DNA of 64,000 nucleotides from Callaeas wilsoni (lineage: Eukaryota > Chordata > Aves > Passeriformes > Callaeidae): positions 16,671-80,670 of the forward strand of contig VWPU01009609.1 of assembly GCA_013398955.1 (NCBI GenBank). The letters are read 5' to 3'. This document shows positions 61,831 through 64,000 of this stretch, in pieces (positions within the stretch are counted from its first letter, which is position 1; each line of letters starts with the position of its first letter). Made by a program: the position numbers and the translations under genes. The notes below the pieces were generated by a model. That model worked only from the letters and a program-made list of their open reading frames with translations. It was not told the DNA's origin and ran no database searches.

Positions 61831-63699
61831 TTTGAAATGCTCATGTATTCTTTGTGCTAGATTTCTACATCTTTTTAAATCTTTTAGGAAAATTTCCAGA
61901 AGCTGCACCTCTCTGTGAATCTAAGGCACCTTGGGCTTCTGTAACTTCTCATTTATGGCTGGAAATTGGTGCTCCTCTAATCTTGACTATTTCTACACCT
62001 TTGAAAATGAAACAGGTTTTTGCATTTGCCATAAAGACAAAGAAACCAGACTGCTCTTTGAGTGTATTGCTCCAATACAAGAATAGAAACATGTCGCGGC
62101 ATAAAGTAAATGTAGCACAGATTGATAAACAATGATTTTTGTTTGTGTTCTTCTCTGAGATCTTCTGTGTTCCCATTAAGGGCTCAGGCACCTTGTTTTT
62201 CAGTTTTACAGTGCAGAAGTCCCTGGGTTCAAACATTGTGCTTCTTTTGTGGTGACAGTGCCCACAACTGGTCTCTGCCCCTCTACCGAACAGCCAGACT
62301 GATCTCTGTGAGCATCTTAGAGTATCCCCATACCACGCTTCCTCACTCTCCAAACTACTCAGGTAAATGCAAACTGCTATAGCACACACCATACATGGCA
62401 TAATTTTCTGCAGTATTCACTCATGCTTAACATTGCTTCTGACAGCTACCTAATCAGTCTTTTTGCTCAAAAGAAGGATTTTCCTGTCTTTTGCAGATAA
62501 CTGCATGAAAAGATAAACTGCATCACTGAGGACGTCAAAGCTATAATAGTGTTACTCCTCTGTCTATTAAGTCTAGTATTTAAATGCCAAAATTCAATTT
62601 TTAAGTAAAATAAATTACATTTTTGGGATTTATTCTTCACAGAATATGAAAATTCTCTCTCCTGTCACTACAGGCTAGAAGTTATGTTTTCCTCTCCTTC
62701 TGCTTTACAACACATCTTACAGACAGAAAACAAATAGGAGAGAATGAAGACTAAGTGATTTCTTACAAGTCATTCCAACAATCTGTATTTCTGTCTTGCA
62801 GTTAATGCATACTGTTCGTTGGAAATGGAGTCCCTGCCTTTTCAGGTAAGGTTTTTGACCCCCGCAGATGTAAGAAACAATCATATTTTCCTCAGTATTT
62901 CCCAACATAGAAACAACTTTTTCCCACAAAACATTTTGGTTTAATAACCACGAGTTTCCTAGCTTCTAGCCAAAGGAGCAAAGAACATTACCCAAAGGAC
63001 ATATGGACCTGTCCACATGTTTTACTGGCAAAGTAAGGCATTACTGCCAACCTCAGGTTCACACACAAGTCCCTCAGGTGCCTGAATTACATATTCTGAC
63101 AATCGGGAGCCAGACCTGTTATAAGTTTTTGCGACAGTACTCGTTTCCTCTAACCAAAGATCTCCCCAAAGCAGGAATTGCTTTTTTAACTGCCTGCATC
63201 AGCTAAGCTGTAGTACTCGAGGGACAAAGCTGTTCTGCACACAAAACAGAGCTCAGCAGCCAACTGGAATTTTAGCTAAGAAAGAGGAGCCAAACATCCA
63301 AATGTCTGCAGCCAGAAATGATACTGGAAGCCAGGATACCCCTGGCGTGGGAATAGCCTCCCTCCTGCAGCACCTTTGTCCCAAGGGCACATCCACAGCC
63401 TACTGTGAACAGCATCTTTTTCAAAGTGCTATGAAGGGGCACTGCTTGTCTTTAAAAAATTGAGTCTGCTGGAAGAGAGAATGCATTTTTTTCTCCTGCT
63501 TCTCTCCAGCTTTTAACAAATGGATTTTTGTTTTGCTGTTGCTTGACAAGGTTATGTATGAAGCTTACATGGCAAGGTTACTCTCGGAAGGTGCCTGCCG
63601 CCTTAGAAACGGCCATGCCTTCAACCAGCATCCACATGTGGGTTATCCCTAGGTCCATATGGCTCAGACGTTCCTTCTGCCGAGCCAGTTAAAATTCCC
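61831..63699. other. Intergenic sequence leading to the edge CpG island
   Basis: It contains a 150-codon minus-strand ORF (61949-62401) with no recognisable domain and no coding-like composition. Nothing else was identified. Confidence 0.55.
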
Positions 63700-64000
63700 G
63701 TTCTTCACTGAACTCAAACGTGAAATGGCGGTGCCGGGGGATGCTCTGCACGCAGCCACCACACGGACCGGGAACTAACTAATCCTCCTCTGGGAACCAC
63801 GAGCCTTAGACGCACGACTGGCGGGCACGGCGCGGGGCAGGGCAGGCGGACGGGGCAGGGCAGCCCTACGGCGGGGCCAGGCCGGCTCCCCAGAGGCCCG
63901 AGGGAGCCACAGCAGCGCCCCGGACACCTCCCGAGGAGGCAGACAGGGCGACGCGGTGTGAGCTGCCCTGGCTCGGGCAGGCTCCCCGCGCCCCCAGCCA
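63700..64000. promoter_or_regulatory. CpG-rich block at the window edge, probable promoter of the next gene
   Basis: GC and CpG density rise sharply from about 63700 and the block continues to the last base. A YY1-like AAATGGCGGT lies at 63723-63732. No coding exon was recognised before the window ends. By amniote gene order the next gene could be DESI2, but nothing in the sequence identifies it. Confidence 0.6.

Noticed and set aside
62215..62240. tRNA B-box-like gggttcaaac, possible SINE or tRNA
   Set aside because: No matching A box or cloverleaf could be formed around it.
61949..62401. 150-codon minus-strand ORF
   Set aside because: No recognisable domain, no splice or promoter context, and residue content typical of chance ORFs. 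No support as a gene.

Overview
The window is vertebrate nuclear DNA, most likely from a bird. It has long introns with GT-AG junctions, AT-rich intergenic sequence, CpG islands at promoters, and CR1 LINE fragments, which are the dominant avian retroposon. CR1 also occurs in crocodilians and turtles, so bird is an inference. No prokaryotic features, CRISPR arrays, tRNA or rRNA genes were recognised.

The one complete protein gene is ADSS2 (adenylosuccinate synthase, the first committed step from IMP to AMP), on the minus strand from the ATG at 42062 to the TAA at 6138. I placed 13 coding exons by translating both strands and checking splice sites and phase. They sum to 1350 nt, encode 449 residues with no internal stop or frameshift, and every junction is GT-AG. 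All the substrate-binding motifs I looked for are present. The likely 3' UTR runs to about 4870, with the first AATAAA at 4889-4894.

From right to left ADSS2 is laid out as follows. A CpG island (about 41370-42700) holds exon 1 and an apparently bidirectional promoter with three ZNF143/Staf-type motifs. Intron 1 is 14.6 kb and holds an antisense CR1 3' end. Exons 2-11 are compactly spaced, then intron 11 (4.65 kb), exon 12 and exon 13 follow. Positions 1-4870 are downstream intergenic sequence with nothing recognisable.

Right of the island, 42800-63640 is mostly unannotatable AT-rich sequence. It contains two minus-strand CR1 copies (49701-50706 and 52602-53870), a plus-strand CR1 ORF2 remnant (about 61305-61830), and a compact pair of CTCF/YY1-like motifs (56161-56206). 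A second CpG-rich block begins near 63700 and runs off the end; it is probably the promoter of the next gene. In mammals CATSPERE lies between ADSS2 and DESI2. No CATSPERE exon was recognised here, which fits the known loss of CatSper genes in birds.

The main points for follow-up are the ZNF143-motif bidirectional promoter with an 82-codon divergent ORF, an out-of-frame ORF that overlaps the ADSS2 start and stays open across two splice junctions, the divergent CTCF/YY1-like pair, and the CATSPERE-less interval. I did not find convincing evidence of a wholly new biological system.
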